A stretch of DNA of 64,000 nucleotides from Thysanoteuthis rhombus. Its lineage: Eukaryota > Mollusca > Cephalopoda > Oegopsida > Thysanoteuthidae. Shown here in pieces: positions 63,726 through 64,000 of the stretch; within the stretch, counting starts at the first letter, position 1; every line of letters starts with the position of its first letter. Where the stretch lies: NCBI GenBank assembly GCA_963457665.1, contig OY735207.1, positions 48,591,696 through 48,655,695 of the forward strand, in the 5' to 3' direction. Under the pieces are notes generated by a model. It saw only the letters and a list, made by a program, of their open reading frames with translations, was not told the DNA's origin and did not search any database. Both the position numbers and the translations under genes were made by a program.

Positions 63726-63840
63726 GCATAATTTCTCATCCACCAGGGTGCTCTAGTCCGTAATTTGGAAGAGCGTTGCATGCGCTTATAATGAACGAGT
63801 TACCTTACTTGAAGAGTGCTCAACCCTGAATGAGGGAGTG

Positions 63841-63843
<3 letters not shown>

Positions 63844-63900
<57 letters not shown>

Positions 63901-63950
63901 TCACATATATATATACACGCATATATATATATATATATATATATACACGC

Positions 63951-64000
<50 letters not shown>
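63844..64000. repeat. (AT)n with CACGC interruptions, runs off the window
   Basis: AT runs separated by ACTCACATAT and two TACACGCATATAT words; continues past the end. Confidence 0.95.

Overview
The window is AT-rich, repeat-saturated metazoan DNA in which I recognise no host protein-coding gene, no spliced exon and no rRNA. All long open frames are either low-complexity translations of microsatellites, pieces of transposons, or short unrecognised frames. The mix of repeats suggests a mollusc and probably an octopod cephalopod: many 5'-truncated RTE-type LINEs ending in (GAT)n, several degenerate tRNA-derived SINEs, one LINE with a restriction-like endonuclease sitting in (TAA)n, and very many long (AT)n tracts. 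The organism call is inference from remembered repeat landscapes, not proof.

Layout. 1-18.5 kb: mostly single-copy-looking AT-rich DNA with a hammerhead-bearing short repeat near 0.85 kb, several microsatellites, diverged local duplications (about 3.0-3.4 kb), a CT-rich higher-order satellite (13.2-13.75 kb) and small repeat scraps. 18.56-20.5 kb: the longest LINE copy, an RTE reverse transcriptase region with its FADD active-site motif, frameshifted. 20.5-32.5 kb: microsatellites, RTE tails, SINE-like units and three copies of a second hammerhead-like repeat. 32.58-33.4 kb: a Dong/R4-like LINE 3' end flanked on both sides by (AAT)n. 33.4-43 kb: unique DNA, one RTE tail, an (AT)n-flanked repeat with a third type of hammerhead-like core. 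43-64 kb: the densest part, with at least ten SINE-like units, seven RTE tails, a mariner transposase remnant (about 57.0-57.3 kb), two further members of the first hammerhead repeat, and a long near-perfect 73-nt hairpin at 61,990-62,062.

The most interesting signal is a set of small repeats whose minus strand carries type I hammerhead self-cleaving ribozyme motifs. One copy (845-892) keeps every core position and three paired stems; relatives nearby show decay. They lie beside (AT)n tracts. A second signal is the 73-nt foldback, which has the shape of a microRNA precursor. Nothing here looks like an operon or a cooperating gene set: the window is best read as intergenic or intronic sequence. 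I saw no convincing LTR element, retrovirus copy or Polinton.
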